Shown: positions 9,271-18,009 of the stretch, in pieces
Layout of the letters: the number at the start of each line of letters is the position of its first letter
Numbering within the stretch: position 1 is the stretch's first letter
Assembly: GCA_025360585.1 (NCBI GenBank)
Contig: JANYBW010000059.1
Span: forward strand, 17,314-81,313
Length of the DNA stretch: 64,000 nt
Direction: 5' to 3'
Source of the DNA: Actinomycetes bacterium
GTDB lineage: Bacteria; Actinomycetota; Acidimicrobiia; IMCC26256; PALSA-610
Notes under the pieces: generated by a model
The model's database searches: none
What the model was told of the DNA's origin: nothing
The model's input: the letters and a program-made list of their open reading frames with translations, nothing else
Program-made: the position numbers and the translations under genes

Positions 9271-9289
9271 GTCTGAGGAGGCGGACTCC
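9268..9289 (-). terminator. Hairpin just after the thiolase stop codon
   Basis: GGAGTC and GACTCC form a perfect 6-bp inverted repeat with a 10-base loop, directly downstream of the thiolase stop on the minus strand and next to the 51-bp array. There is no T-tract. It may be an attenuator or an mRNA 3' end protector rather than a full terminator. Confidence 0.4.
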
Positions 9290-9291
9290 GG

Positions 9292-10440
9292 TTAGAGCGA
9301 CAGGATGGAGACGCCCGCGGTTCCGGGGGCTCCGTAAAGTTGGGTGTAGCCCACCCGCGGGTTTCCAGGAACTTGGCGTTCGCCCGCGGTGCCGCGCAGT
9401 TGATGCACGATCTCGTGAATTTGGCGCAAGCCCGATGCGCCGATCGGCTCGCCGTTCGCAATAAGACCGCCATCGGTATTGATTGGCAACCGGCCACCGA
9501 TTTCGGTTGTGCCTTCGGCAATAAGTTTTTCCTGCTCACCATCCGGGCAGAATCCGTTTTCGGCCATGTGGATGACCTCCGAGCCGGCGTCGGTGTCTTG
9601 CAGCTGAATTACGTCGACGTCTTCGGGCCCAATGCCCGCGAGTTCATACGCGGCGCGCGATGCATCCACAGTCGCTCCGACGGTCTCTTCGATCGGCAAC
9701 CACGGACTGTGCACTTCGAACGCACCCAAACGACGAGTACGAACGGTTGACGCGCGCAAGTAGATCGGCGTGTCGGTGTAGAGGTGTGCTTTTTCCGCTT
9801 TGCATAACACGACGGCGGCCGCGCCTTCATCAGGACTGCAAAACATGTACTGCGTCAGCGGGTAATTCAGCATCGCGGAGTTGAGAATTTCTTCTTCCGA
9901 TAGTGCTTTGCGGCGAAACGCGTTCGGGTTGATCACGCCGTTGCGATAATTCTTAGCTGCTACTCGCGCCAAAGTTTCGTGCGAAATCCCGTGATCCGTC
10001 ATGTATTTGTTGATCTTCATCCCAAAGAATTTCGTGGTGATGAAGTGACCCATCTCGCCATACCACGATGGGCACGCGTAGTTGCGCGGATCAGCGCTGA
10101 ACGCACCGGGAAGATGCTTGTCCATGCCTACTGCGAGGCCGAGATCGTGATCTCCTAGGCGAATGGTTTGTGCGGCCAATGCCAAAGCGCTCGCCGCCGT
10201 CGCACATCCGTTGTAGACATCGGTGAACTGAATTCCGGTGAGCCCCATCAATGCAACAACCGCGTCGGGATTGTCAACCTCGTAACTTCCACCAACGGCG
10301 AACTGAATGTCGCGCCACTCAACGCCAGCATCCGCGAGCGCTCGACGGATCGCGATGGCCCCCATATCGATGCCCGACAACCCTGCGAACCGACCAAACG
10401 GATGCAAACCAACGCCGATAATCGCAACTTCAGGATTCAT
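9292..10440 (-). CDS. Thiolase-family protein (SCP2/Ltp-like)
   Basis: This thiolase-fold protein has about 382 residues. It has the N-terminal IIGVGLHPFGRF, the active-site-type cysteine region YNGCATAASALALA near residue 85, and the C-terminal ANGEPIGASG, where the usual His of GHPxGASG is replaced by Glu. The lipid-transfer-protein (Ltp) subgroup includes retro-aldolases that act on steroid side chains together with a DUF35 partner. The DUF35 gene lies immediately upstream here, so a thiolase or aldol-lyase complex is likely (inference). The ATG at 10440 is preferred over a TTG nine bases upstream. Confidence 0.9.
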   Translation of the reverse strand: MNPEVAIIGVGLHPFGRFAGLSGIDMGAIAIRRALADAGVEWRDIQFAVGGSYEVDNPDAVVALMGLTGIQFTDVYNGCATAASALALAAQTIRLGDHDLGLAVGMDKHLPGAFSADPRNYACPSWYGEMGHFITTKFFGMKINKYMTDHGISHETLARVAAKNYRNGVINPNAFRRKALSEEEILNSAMLNYPLTQYMFCSPDEGAAAVVLCKAEKAHLYTDTPIYLRASTVRTRRLGAFEVHSPWLPIEETVGATVDASRAAYELAGIGPEDVDVIQLQDTDAGSEVIHMAENGFCPDGEQEKLIAEGTTEIGGRLPINTDGGLIANGEPIGASGLRQIHEIVHQLRGTAGERQVPGNPRVGYTQLYGAPGTAGVSILSL

Positions 10441-10512
10441 GTATCTCAACTTCTTTGGTGAATGAGTAGAGGCTCGCCCCCTGCGAGGCGCTGCGACTGA
10501 ATGAAGGACAAT

Positions 10513-10932
10513 TCAACAAGCCGTAAAAGCGAAGGTGACGATGTCGTCGCCGTCGGTGTTCTTGCCGAGAGGAACGATGACGAGCTCCATCTCCATGCCG
10601 TTCTGTAGTTTCGCGGGATCGGTTTCCATGAGCCGTGCTTCGACTTTGACTTCGCCAGAAAGCTCCACATAGCCGACTGCGAACGGCTTGAAATCTTTGC
10701 CGCTCGCGCCCGCGTACGGCGGCGATGGCGGCGGAAAATTTTGGGTCGTCCATGCCCACAATCTGCCCCGGCGCGCCAACGGTTTGGACACCATTTCCGT
10801 GAGCGCGCAGCGCGGGCAGGAGTCTTGGCTCGGGAATGTCACCATCGCGCAGGCCGAACATTCGCTGCCCAACAATCGTGGGTCGTCGCTCGGCCAGCTG
10901 AACAAGCCGGCCGCGAGTGGAACTTGAGCCAT
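10513..10932 (-). CDS. Zn-ribbon OB-fold protein (DUF35 family)
   Basis: This protein of about 139 residues has a four-cysteine zinc ribbon (CSAC near residue 26, CPRC near 39) followed by an OB-fold domain (AVGYVELSGEVKVEARL). DUF35 proteins partner thiolase-like enzymes, and in ChsH2/Ltp2 they complete an aldol lyase. The second in-frame ATG (10932) is better placed behind the AAGGAAG ribosome site than the one at 10938. The gene lies between the CoA ligase and the thiolase. Confidence 0.9.
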   Translation of the reverse strand: MAQVPLAAGLFSWPSDDPRLLGSECSACAMVTFPSQDSCPRCALTEMVSKPLARRGRLWAWTTQNFPPPSPPYAGASGKDFKPFAVGYVELSGEVKVEARLMETDPAKLQNGMEMELVIVPLGKNTDGDDIVTFAFTAC

Positions 10933-10951
10933 CAGCATCTTCCTTCTTTTA

Positions 10952-12559
10952 TTACAGTTCTTCAGCTAGAAGTGACGCAGCTACGTCACGTAACGCGAGT
11001 TTTTCCACTTTGCCGGTTGCGTTGATTGGGAGTTCGTCCAGGAATGCGACGCGCCGTGGTGCTTTGAAGTTTGCCATCTCGGCGCGCGCCCAGGTGATGA
11101 GTTCGGCCTCACCGAGGGCGGCATCGGCATGCAACACCACAAACGCCATCCCAACTTCGCCGAGCCGCGCGTCGGGGATTCCGATTACGGCGACCTGCGC
11201 GATTGCCGTATGGCGCAACAACAGGTTTTCAATCTCTGCCGGGTAGGAATTGAATCCGCCGACGATAAACATGTCCTTGATCCGCCCCACGATGCGCAAC
11301 GATCCGTCGGGATCAAACACGCCAAGATCGCCCGTGTGTAAAAAGCCATTGACGTCGATAGCGGCTGAAGTCGCGGCTGGATCATCGAAGTATGACCGCA
11401 CCACCGTTTCGCCGCGCACCAGGATTTCTCCCGGCTCGCCGCATGCGGCATCCGCACCGGTTTGATCGACGATGCGAACTTCGAAACCCACCCAGGGAAC
11501 CCCAACCGTTTTGGCGATGTGTTCAGCGTCACCGTCGAGGCGACTTCCGGTGATGGTGCCAGCTTCGGTGAGACCGTATCCAGTCAGGATCCGCGGAAAG
11601 GGGAGTTCCTCACGGATCCTTCGGATGAGCTCAACGGGAATGTCGGCCGCGCCAGTAACCGCAAGACGCAGGCTCGAAAGGTCGTAGTTCGGGCGGTCGG
11701 CGGCGTCGAGTATCGATTGGTACAGCGTTGGAGCACCAGGAAGTGCGGTGATTCGTTCGCGCTCGATGAGCGCCATCACCTCGGACGGATCAAACACGGC
11801 GACGGGATAGATCGTGGCGCCACGCATCAGCGATGCCAAGCATCCGGCCTTGTAGCCGAAAATGTGAAAGAAGGGATTCACGATGAGATAGCGATCGCCA
11901 GTGCGAAGATCGGCCCAGTCGCACCAATCGAGGTAGGCGCGCAATGTCTGGCCGTGGGTCATGACCACGCCCTTGGGGCTGCCAGTAGTGCCCGAGGTAA
12001 AGACAATGTCGCACGGAGCGTCCGGGGTGATAGCGGCCACGCGTTCGTCTATTACGGATTCGTTGACGACTGAGCCGCTGCGTACGAACTCGTTGAGTGG
12101 GACCACGGGAATTGGGACCCGCGCCGCGGTTTCGCCCGAAATCAGCACGACTTGCGTTAACTCCGGTAGGTCAACGCCTGCATCGGCGAGCAGCAATGGA
12201 TAGTCGGTGTCGAGAAATCCGCTCACGGTGAACAGCACTTTGGCGCCGCTGCGAGCGAGGATAAACGCAGCTTCGGCCCCCTTGAAGCGGGTATTGACCG
12301 GAACCAATACCGCGCCGACCATCGTGACACTGAGAGCCGAAACGATCCATTCGAACGAATTCGGAGCCCAAACCGCAACTCGATCTCCAGATTCGATTCC
12401 GCCCGCGATGAGCGCTTGAGCCGATTCGGTCACGCAATTCAGCAACTCGGTGTAGCTCACCCGGCGGCCACTGCAGACGATTGCCAGCGCGTCGTCGTAG
12501 CGCTGCGCGCCGTCGCGAACCATCGCTGGGATCGACGGCCACTCAACTTCGCTGCGCAC
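10952..12559 (-). CDS. Acyl-CoA synthetase, FadD3-like
   Basis: This 535-residue AMP-forming acyl-CoA ligase has the P-loop FTSGTTGSPKGVVMTHG, the GYGLTEA motif, HTGDLGVFD and the C-terminal lysine motif NATGKVEKL. Stretches such as VNPFFHIFGYKAG, ALPGAPTLYQS, FNSYPAEIENLL and RLGEVGMAFVV resemble mycobacterial FadD3, the ligase for the steroid-derived indanepropionate HIP. I judge this from memory of the family, not from an alignment. The GTG start at 12559 is preceded by a GAGG ribosome site. It heads the minus-strand operon with DUF35, thiolase, dehydrogenases and hydratase. Confidence 0.9.
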   Translation of the reverse strand: MRSEVEWPSIPAMVRDGAQRYDDALAIVCSGRRVSYTELLNCVTESAQALIAGGIESGDRVAVWAPNSFEWIVSALSVTMVGAVLVPVNTRFKGAEAAFILARSGAKVLFTVSGFLDTDYPLLLADAGVDLPELTQVVLISGETAARVPIPVVPLNEFVRSGSVVNESVIDERVAAITPDAPCDIVFTSGTTGSPKGVVMTHGQTLRAYLDWCDWADLRTGDRYLIVNPFFHIFGYKAGCLASLMRGATIYPVAVFDPSEVMALIERERITALPGAPTLYQSILDAADRPNYDLSSLRLAVTGAADIPVELIRRIREELPFPRILTGYGLTEAGTITGSRLDGDAEHIAKTVGVPWVGFEVRIVDQTGADAACGEPGEILVRGETVVRSYFDDPAATSAAIDVNGFLHTGDLGVFDPDGSLRIVGRIKDMFIVGGFNSYPAEIENLLLRHTAIAQVAVIGIPDARLGEVGMAFVVLHADAALGEAELITWARAEMANFKAPRRVAFLDELPINATGKVEKLALRDVAASLLAEEL

Positions 12560-12592
12560 AGATCACCTCAACTCCACAACAGAGAATGTCGC

Positions 12593-12607
12593 TACCATAA
12601 TTTGAGA
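12593..12607. promoter_or_regulatory. Degenerate TCTCA-N5-TGAGA operator-like site
   Basis: The sequence TACCA-TAATT-TGAGA has a perfect right arm, an AT-rich spacer and a partly matching left arm. It lies 33 bp upstream of the FadD3-like ligase start. On the minus strand the adjacent TATGGT could be the -10 box. Confidence 0.45.
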
Positions 12608-12693
12608 GGGGCAGTATCGCAAACGTGATCTTGGCTCCGAAAATCGGCTGCACTCCCAGCAGGGTTGTATATCGCCCAGAGTCACCATATTTC

Positions 12694-12710
12694 GGGACCG
12701 CGATGGTCCC
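12694..12710. promoter_or_regulatory. Inverted repeat GGGACC-N5-GGTCCC
   Basis: Perfect 6-bp arms flank GCGAT. This is a candidate protein-binding site or small hairpin in the divergent control region. Confidence 0.4.
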
Positions 12711-12739
12711 CACCACCCGGATCTAGGTACCCATTTATG

Positions 12740-12751
12740 TGTGTATACACA
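12740..12751. promoter_or_regulatory. 12-bp perfect palindrome TGTGTATACACA
   Basis: This is an uninterrupted palindrome of the kind bound by GntR-type and similar dimeric regulators (the TGTATACA core is known for VanR-like proteins). No GntR regulator gene is seen nearby, so the protein that would bind it is unknown. Confidence 0.45.
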
Positions 12752-12773
12752 GGATTTACCTACTGTGAGTGTT

Positions 12774-12796
12774 CCATTCCCGCTCGTGTGGAATGG
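12774..12796. promoter_or_regulatory. Inverted repeat CCATTCC-N9-GGAATGG
   Basis: Perfect 7-bp arms are separated by nine bases. It could be an operator or an RNA hairpin upstream of the transporter operon. Confidence 0.4.
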
Positions 12797-12806
12797 GATT
12801 CGGTAC

Positions 12807-12836
12807 TTGATGCAAACCGTGTTCTCGCGATACGGT
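12807..12836 (+). promoter_or_regulatory. Candidate sigma-70-type promoter for the transporter operon
   Basis: TTGATG (12807-12812) and TACGGT (12831-12836) are 18 bp apart, about 90 bp before the MFS-ABC start codon. The match is moderate and based on consensus only. Confidence 0.3.
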
Positions 12837-12923
12837 AATCCACTTCCACCTGTTGGTCATTTGGAACACCAGCGGCACCATCCGGCACTCGAACCAGCCA
12901 ACTTATGTTGAGGCACGCCCAGT

Positions 12924-15128
12924 ATGTCCGAGCCCCCATTCGAAGGATCTGCAAGCTCGCTCACCCAAGCGGTGCTTGACGGCGAAGCTGAACGTCTCGC
13001 CGACCAGGCCGAGTCAGCTGAAGCGCGGGTCCTCAACGATGAGGAATTGCCAGGCGTAGGCGGCGCGGCTATGTCGTTGCGCGACGGTGTGAAAGTCGGC
13101 GGTGCGAAATTGCTCGCGGTGCTTGCTGCGCTCAACGTCGTTGATCAGCTCGATACCAGGGTCGCGCCGGTGCTTGCCCCGGACATCAAGCGGTCACTCC
13201 ACATGAGCACTGGGGCCATCGCCATCTCCAGCGTCGGCGGGACGTTGTTCCTGGTCGTCGGCGGATTATTCTTCGGAAGAATTGCCGATCGCAACCGTCG
13301 TACGACGATTATCGGGGTCGCCACGGCCGCCTGGGGATTGCTCACCTTGCTCACGGGAATCGCAGCAAACTCGCTGTCGTACTTCATCGCTCGAGCCCTT
13401 TCGGGCTTTGGCCGTGCCAACACTCAGGTTGTGCAACAGCCGGTGTTGGCGGATGCGTATCCAATCCAGGCCCGCGCCCGCATTTATGCGCTTCACGGAT
13501 TGGCCGGTGGCTTCGGCGGTTCGATCGCACCGGTTGCGGTCGGTGCGATCGTTTCGGTCGTCGGCGGACCATCTGCGTGGCGCTGGGGCTTCGCCGCGAT
13601 TGCTTTACCGACGGTGATTATCGGCATGATTGCGCTGTTCATGCCCGATCCGCCGCGTGGTCAGTTTGAACAGCTCGAGACCATCGGACAAGTGCTCTCC
13701 ACCGCGGACGCGCCGCCAATCTCGCTTTCGGCTTCGTACCAACGAATCATGAAGATCCGCACGTATAAGTCAACGTTGGTGGCCTTTACGGCGCTCGGTG
13801 CAGGGTGGGTCACTACACCGATTTTTGTCAATGTGTATCTCGATGAACACTTCCATCTGAATACGTTTCGTCGCTCGCTGGTGCTGATGGTTCCCGGTTT
13901 TTTGGCGTTCGTCGTGGTGCCCCTCGCCGCGAAACGCTTCGACAACCTTTTTCGTGCGAGCCCTACGAAAGCCCTGGTGTTCATTGGGGCATTGTTCATA
14001 CCTGCGGGCATCTTCTCCGCGGTCCAGATGGCTATGCCATCGGTGTTGTTGTTCACCATCGCATCAGGAATTGTCGGCGTGTTGCTTGCCGCACAACTCG
14101 CGATGCTCGGGCCGTTGTTCGCAGCCGCGAACCCCTATTACCTACGCTCGCAGGGCATCGCGATCGGTATGGGCATGATTTTGGGCATCGGAGGTTTCGG
14201 TGGCTCGCTGATCGGAGCGTTACTGAACGAAGGCACGAGCCTCAAGTTCACCATTCTTGCGTTGTCAGTCCCAACAAACATCGTTGGTGGATTCCTGCTC
14301 ATGAACGGCGCGCGTTTCATTCGCAACGACATGTCGCTAGTCGTTGAAGAAATCCGTGAGCTCGAAGCCGAGCAACAGCGCCTTGCCGCGAACCCCGAAG
14401 ATATTCACGTTTTGCAACTGCGCAATATTGATTTCTCGTACGGCCAAGTGCAGGTGCTGTTCGACGTCAACCTTGATATCCGCAAAGGTGAAACGCTCGC
14501 GCTGCTCGGCACCAACGGCGCGGGGAAATCAACTGTGTTGCGTGTCATCAGCGGGCTTGGCGTGCCGTCGCGTGGGGTGGTTCGGCTCAACGGTCACAAC
14601 ATCACGCTGTGTTCGCCAGAGACTCGCGTGAAGTGGGGTATCCATCAGCTCGCGGGTGGTAAGGCCACGTTCCCGCCGATGTCCGTGCGCGAGAACCTTG
14701 AAATGGCTGGGTTTTTGTACCGCAAGGATGCAAACATTCATCGCGATCGATTCGATCGTGCCGTCACGATTTTTCCCGAACTCGGGGAACGCCTCGACGA
14801 CGCTGCGGGTTCGTTGTCGGGAGGTCAGCAGCAAATGCTCGGGCTCGCGATGGCGTTAATGCACGACCCGGAGATTTTGCTCATCGACGAACTTTCCTTG
14901 GGTTTGGCGCCCGTGATGGTCGAAGGTTTATTGGAGATCGTGGATCGCCTGAAACGCGAAGGCCAAACGATGATCATCGTGGAGCAATCGTTGAACATCG
15001 CACTGGCGCTGGCCGAGCGAGCGATTTTCATGGAAAAGGGTCAAATCCGTTTCGAGGGGCCGTCCCAACAGTTACTCAAACGCGATGATCTTGTGCGCGC
15101 CGTGTTCCTTGGAGATACGAACTCGTGA
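12924..15128 (+). CDS. MFS permease fused to a LivF-type ABC ATPase
   Basis: This 734-residue protein joins two transporter parts. Residues about 50-475 look like a 12-TM major facilitator domain, with GRIADRNRRTTIIG-type loop 2-3 and many hydrophobic segments. Residues about 490-734 are a complete ABC ATPase: Walker A GTNGAGKST, signature LSGGQQQM, Walker B ILLIDELSLGLAP and the IIVEQSLNIAL switch, closest in style to LivF. The next gene carries LivH, LivM and LivG domains, so this protein supplies the missing LivF ATPase of the importer. What the MFS half transports, or whether it exports a product, is unknown. The next gene overlaps by four bases. Confidence 0.93.
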   Translation: MSEPPFEGSASSLTQAVLDGEAERLADQAESAEARVLNDEELPGVGGAAMSLRDGVKVGGAKLLAVLAALNVVDQLDTRVAPVLAPDIKRSLHMSTGAIAISSVGGTLFLVVGGLFFGRIADRNRRTTIIGVATAAWGLLTLLTGIAANSLSYFIARALSGFGRANTQVVQQPVLADAYPIQARARIYALHGLAGGFGGSIAPVAVGAIVSVVGGPSAWRWGFAAIALPTVIIGMIALFMPDPPRGQFEQLETIGQVLSTADAPPISLSASYQRIMKIRTYKSTLVAFTALGAGWVTTPIFVNVYLDEHFHLNTFRRSLVLMVPGFLAFVVVPLAAKRFDNLFRASPTKALVFIGALFIPAGIFSAVQMAMPSVLLFTIASGIVGVLLAAQLAMLGPLFAAANPYYLRSQGIAIGMGMILGIGGFGGSLIGALLNEGTSLKFTILALSVPTNIVGGFLLMNGARFIRNDMSLVVEEIRELEAEQQRLAANPEDIHVLQLRNIDFSYGQVQVLFDVNLDIRKGETLALLGTNGAGKSTVLRVISGLGVPSRGVVRLNGHNITLCSPETRVKWGIHQLAGGKATFPPMSVRENLEMAGFLYRKDANIHRDRFDRAVTIFPELGERLDDAAGSLSGGQQQMLGLAMALMHDPEILLIDELSLGLAPVMVEGLLEIVDRLKREGQTMIIVEQSLNIALALAERAIFMEKGQIRFEGPSQQLLKRDDLVRAVFLGDTNS

Positions 15129-17974
15129 ATCTTGCAACGTTGACGATCACGAAACAGGTCGTCTTTAGCGGCCTCATCAGCGGACTGTTGTATGGCCTGC
15201 TTGCGCTCGGAATTATCTTGGTCTATCGATCGAGTCGTGTCATCAACTTCTCAGTCGGAGCAGTCGGTGCGCTATCGGCATCGCTGTTGTTGCTGTTGGT
15301 TTTGAAATTCCATTGGAACTTTTGGCCGGCTGCGATCATCGCAGTGCTGGCAGGGGGTGGCTTCGCCGCCATCGTCGAAACCACAGTGATCACAAGGCTC
15401 TTTCGTGCTCCACGGGTGATTCTGCTTGTAGCCACAATTGGCGTCTCTGAGATTGCGCAAGCCGCGCAGTTTGCGCTGCCCCGAAGCGATTCCGAAGGTA
15501 TCGCTAAGTTCCCGACTGCGTTTCACGGGCTGTGGGCTGTCGGCAATGTTCGGGTGAAAGCGGCGGATATCTCAGCGCTAGTAGCCGTCCCGTGCTTGAT
15601 GTTTGCGCTGCATTGGTTCTTGTCGCGGACGCTCACCGGAAAGGCAGTACGCGCGGCGGCTGCGAACCCAGATCGAGCGCGGCTATCCGCGATCAACCCG
15701 AAGTTGTTATCGACATTGGTCTGGACCCTCGCCGGGCTCCTCTCGGCAATTTCGTTTATTTTGGTAGCAGGAGTCGATGAAAACACGAGCGGACTTAGCT
15801 CCCTCGGGCCAAACACACTTAGCCGCGTTCTGGCCGCGGCGCTCATCGCTCGCATGGCGTCGTTTCCGAGAGCACTGATCGGTGGTATCGCAATTGGCGT
15901 TGTCGAATCAGTCGCGGGTTATAACGCAACATCGAAACAAACTGGCGTACGCGACGCGCTGCTCTTTGTCGCCGTGCTGGTCGCGACGATTGCGCTCGCA
16001 CGGCGCGCGGATCGCGATGAAGACGCATCGTTTTCATTCGCGCCCCGCGCTCGCCCGATCCCTGATCGGCTGCGAGGGATCTGGTGGATCGAACGTCTCC
16101 CGCGGATTGTCGGTGGCCTTGCCCTCATAGTCGCGATCATCGTCCCTCAGATTTTCAACACGCCGTCGCGCCAGATCTTGTACGCCCGCATGTTTATTTT
16201 GGCGCTGGTTGCACTATCGCTTGTGCTGCTCACGGGATGGTCGGGCCAGGTTTCTTTAGCGCAAGCCGCCTTCGCCGGGATTGGCGCCTTTAGCTACGCG
16301 GCACTCACCAACGGGAACCGCCTCGGTATTGGCTACGGCACGCACCGTTTTGTTATCGACTTCCCCAGGCTGCCGGCTGGAATCGCGTTCGCGGCGATCA
16401 TGGTCGTGTGCGCAGCGATCGCCGCTTTGGTTGGGGCCGGTGCGCTGCGGATCCGAGGCCTGCTGCTTGCTGCGGTCACGTTCACGTTCGCGCTCGCAGT
16501 CCAGCAGTACGGATTGCGTCGACCATTTTTCGCTGGGCCTATCCCGGGCGCCGGCGTATCAGTGAATCGTCCGATGTTCGCGTCCGTCAATTTCAATAGT
16601 CAACGGGCGTACTACTACCTGACGCTGGCGATACTTGCGTTGACAATGATGTTCGTTGCTCGATTGCGGCGCCATGGCTTTGGTCGAGGCGCAATCGCAG
16701 TGCGTGATAATGCCGATTCGGCCGCGGCCTACACCGTCTCGCCGACAATGACGAAGCTTCGGGTGTTTGCGATCTCTGGCAGTATCGCAGGTAGCGGCGG
16801 CGCGCTCCTTGGCATGTTGTTCGGCAACCTCACTGGTGATCAAATTGCCGCTGTCGACGCGTCAATACAGTCGGTGGCCATTGCGGTGATTGGTGGCGTC
16901 GGATCGGTAGCTGGGCCGATTCTCGGATCGCTTTGGGTGATCGGACTCCCTGCGTTTTGGCCTAAGAGCACGATCGTGCCGTTACTTTCGGGTGGATTCG
17001 GCTTGATCGTTTTGTTGATGTACCTGCCCGGCGGGCTGGTGCAGCTCGGATATGCAGCTCGCGACACGTTGTTCCGGTGGGCCGAGCGTCGGCTCTCCGA
17101 AACCGAAACCGAGACTGCGACGAAGCCGCGCGCGGTTCCGCGGTCGCCGCAGGTTCGCAAAGCACCGGCATCGGCAGCGGCGGGCAATGTGCTGACGACA
17201 ACATCAGTTTCGGTCAACTTCGGTGGTCGGATTGCTGTGAACGACGTCTCGATCTCGTTGGCCGCAAATGAAGTGGTTGGTCTCATTGGAACCAATGGCG
17301 CTGGTAAATCAACCTTGATGAACGCAATCGGTGGATACGTGGCGTGCCAAGGGCGAATCGAGTTGTTGGGCACGGACATTTCGCAACGCAAAGCCGAGCG
17401 TCGAGCTCGCATTGGACTCGGGCGCACGTTTCAGAACGCGACACTGTTTGGCGATCTCACCGTGCGCGAGACGTTACAGATTGCACTGGAAGCCCGGCAT
17501 CGCAGCAGTTTTGTGAGCACAGCGTTGTTCTTGCCGCGGAGCTTTCGGGTGAACAAGGCTCAGCGCAACGATGCCGATGAGATCATTGCGTTTCTCGGTC
17601 TCGGTCGTTACGCCGATCGGTTCTGCGGTGAGCTCTCAACCGGCACCCGTCGCATTGTTGAACTCGGTGCACTGCTTGCGTTGGATGCACAAGTCTTGTG
17701 CCTCGATGAACCCACCGCCGGCGTCGCGCAGCGCGAAACTGAGGCGTTTGGGCCACTCTTGCTGCGCATCCGTGATGAGCTCCAAGCATCGCTCATTGTC
17801 ATTGAGCACGACATGCCGCTCATCATGTCAATTTCCGATCGTGTGTACTGCATGGAAGCGGGCCAGGTCATCGCGCACGGAAGCCCCAACGAAGTCCGCA
17901 ACAACCCCGCCGTGATCGCGTCGTATCTCGGCACCGACCAACGCGCCATCGCACGAAGTGGCGCAACGAGCTAG
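15125..17974 (+). CDS. Triple-fusion ABC importer subunit LivH-LivM-LivG
   Basis: This 949-residue protein combines both permeases and one ATPase of a branched-chain-amino-acid-type importer. Residues about 10-290 are LivH-like (GLLYGLLALGIILVYRSS start). Residues about 340-630 are LivM-like (LLTGWSGQVSLAQAAFAGIG). A linker near 650-685 is rich in Thr and Ala. Residues about 690-945 are a LivG-type ATPase with Walker A GTNGAGKST, the signature-like LSTGTRRIVE and Walker B VLCLDEPTAG. The GTG start overlaps the preceding stop (GTGA). With the MFS-ABC protein and the lipoprotein at 18.0 kb it makes a complete importer. The substrate need not be an amino acid; relatives also take up aromatic and other carboxylates. 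Confidence 0.93.
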   Translation: MNLATLTITKQVVFSGLISGLLYGLLALGIILVYRSSRVINFSVGAVGALSASLLLLLVLKFHWNFWPAAIIAVLAGGGFAAIVETTVITRLFRAPRVILLVATIGVSEIAQAAQFALPRSDSEGIAKFPTAFHGLWAVGNVRVKAADISALVAVPCLMFALHWFLSRTLTGKAVRAAAANPDRARLSAINPKLLSTLVWTLAGLLSAISFILVAGVDENTSGLSSLGPNTLSRVLAAALIARMASFPRALIGGIAIGVVESVAGYNATSKQTGVRDALLFVAVLVATIALARRADRDEDASFSFAPRARPIPDRLRGIWWIERLPRIVGGLALIVAIIVPQIFNTPSRQILYARMFILALVALSLVLLTGWSGQVSLAQAAFAGIGAFSYAALTNGNRLGIGYGTHRFVIDFPRLPAGIAFAAIMVVCAAIAALVGAGALRIRGLLLAAVTFTFALAVQQYGLRRPFFAGPIPGAGVSVNRPMFASVNFNSQRAYYYLTLAILALTMMFVARLRRHGFGRGAIAVRDNADSAAAYTVSPTMTKLRVFAISGSIAGSGGALLGMLFGNLTGDQIAAVDASIQSVAIAVIGGVGSVAGPILGSLWVIGLPAFWPKSTIVPLLSGGFGLIVLLMYLPGGLVQLGYAARDTLFRWAERRLSETETETATKPRAVPRSPQVRKAPASAAAGNVLTTTSVSVNFGGRIAVNDVSISLAANEVVGLIGTNGAGKSTLMNAIGGYVACQGRIELLGTDISQRKAERRARIGLGRTFQNATLFGDLTVRETLQIALEARHRSSFVSTALFLPRSFRVNKAQRNDADEIIAFLGLGRYADRFCGELSTGTRRIVELGALLALDAQVLCLDEPTAGVAQRETEAFGPLLLRIRDELQASLIVIEHDMPLIMSISDRVYCMEAGQVIAHGSPNEVRNNPAVIASYLGTDQRAIARSGATS

Positions 17975-18009
17975 AACGTTCACAACCGTCCCATCCAGGA
18001 GGATCCATC

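Larger units (their letters stand above)
12608..12923. other. Control region between divergent operons, with several palindromes
   Basis: I see no gene in these 316 bases. They hold three inverted repeats and one candidate promoter, listed separately. The region separates the minus-strand ligase operon from the plus-strand transporter operon, so it probably controls both. A GAGG ribosome-type site lies about ten bases before the transporter ATG at 12924. Confidence 0.6.

Noticed and set aside
8984..9295. A plus-strand frame of 103 codons across the 51-bp array
   Set aside because: The array unit is a multiple of three, so frames stay open on both strands by chance. The peptide is only a 17-residue repeat and has no family signal.
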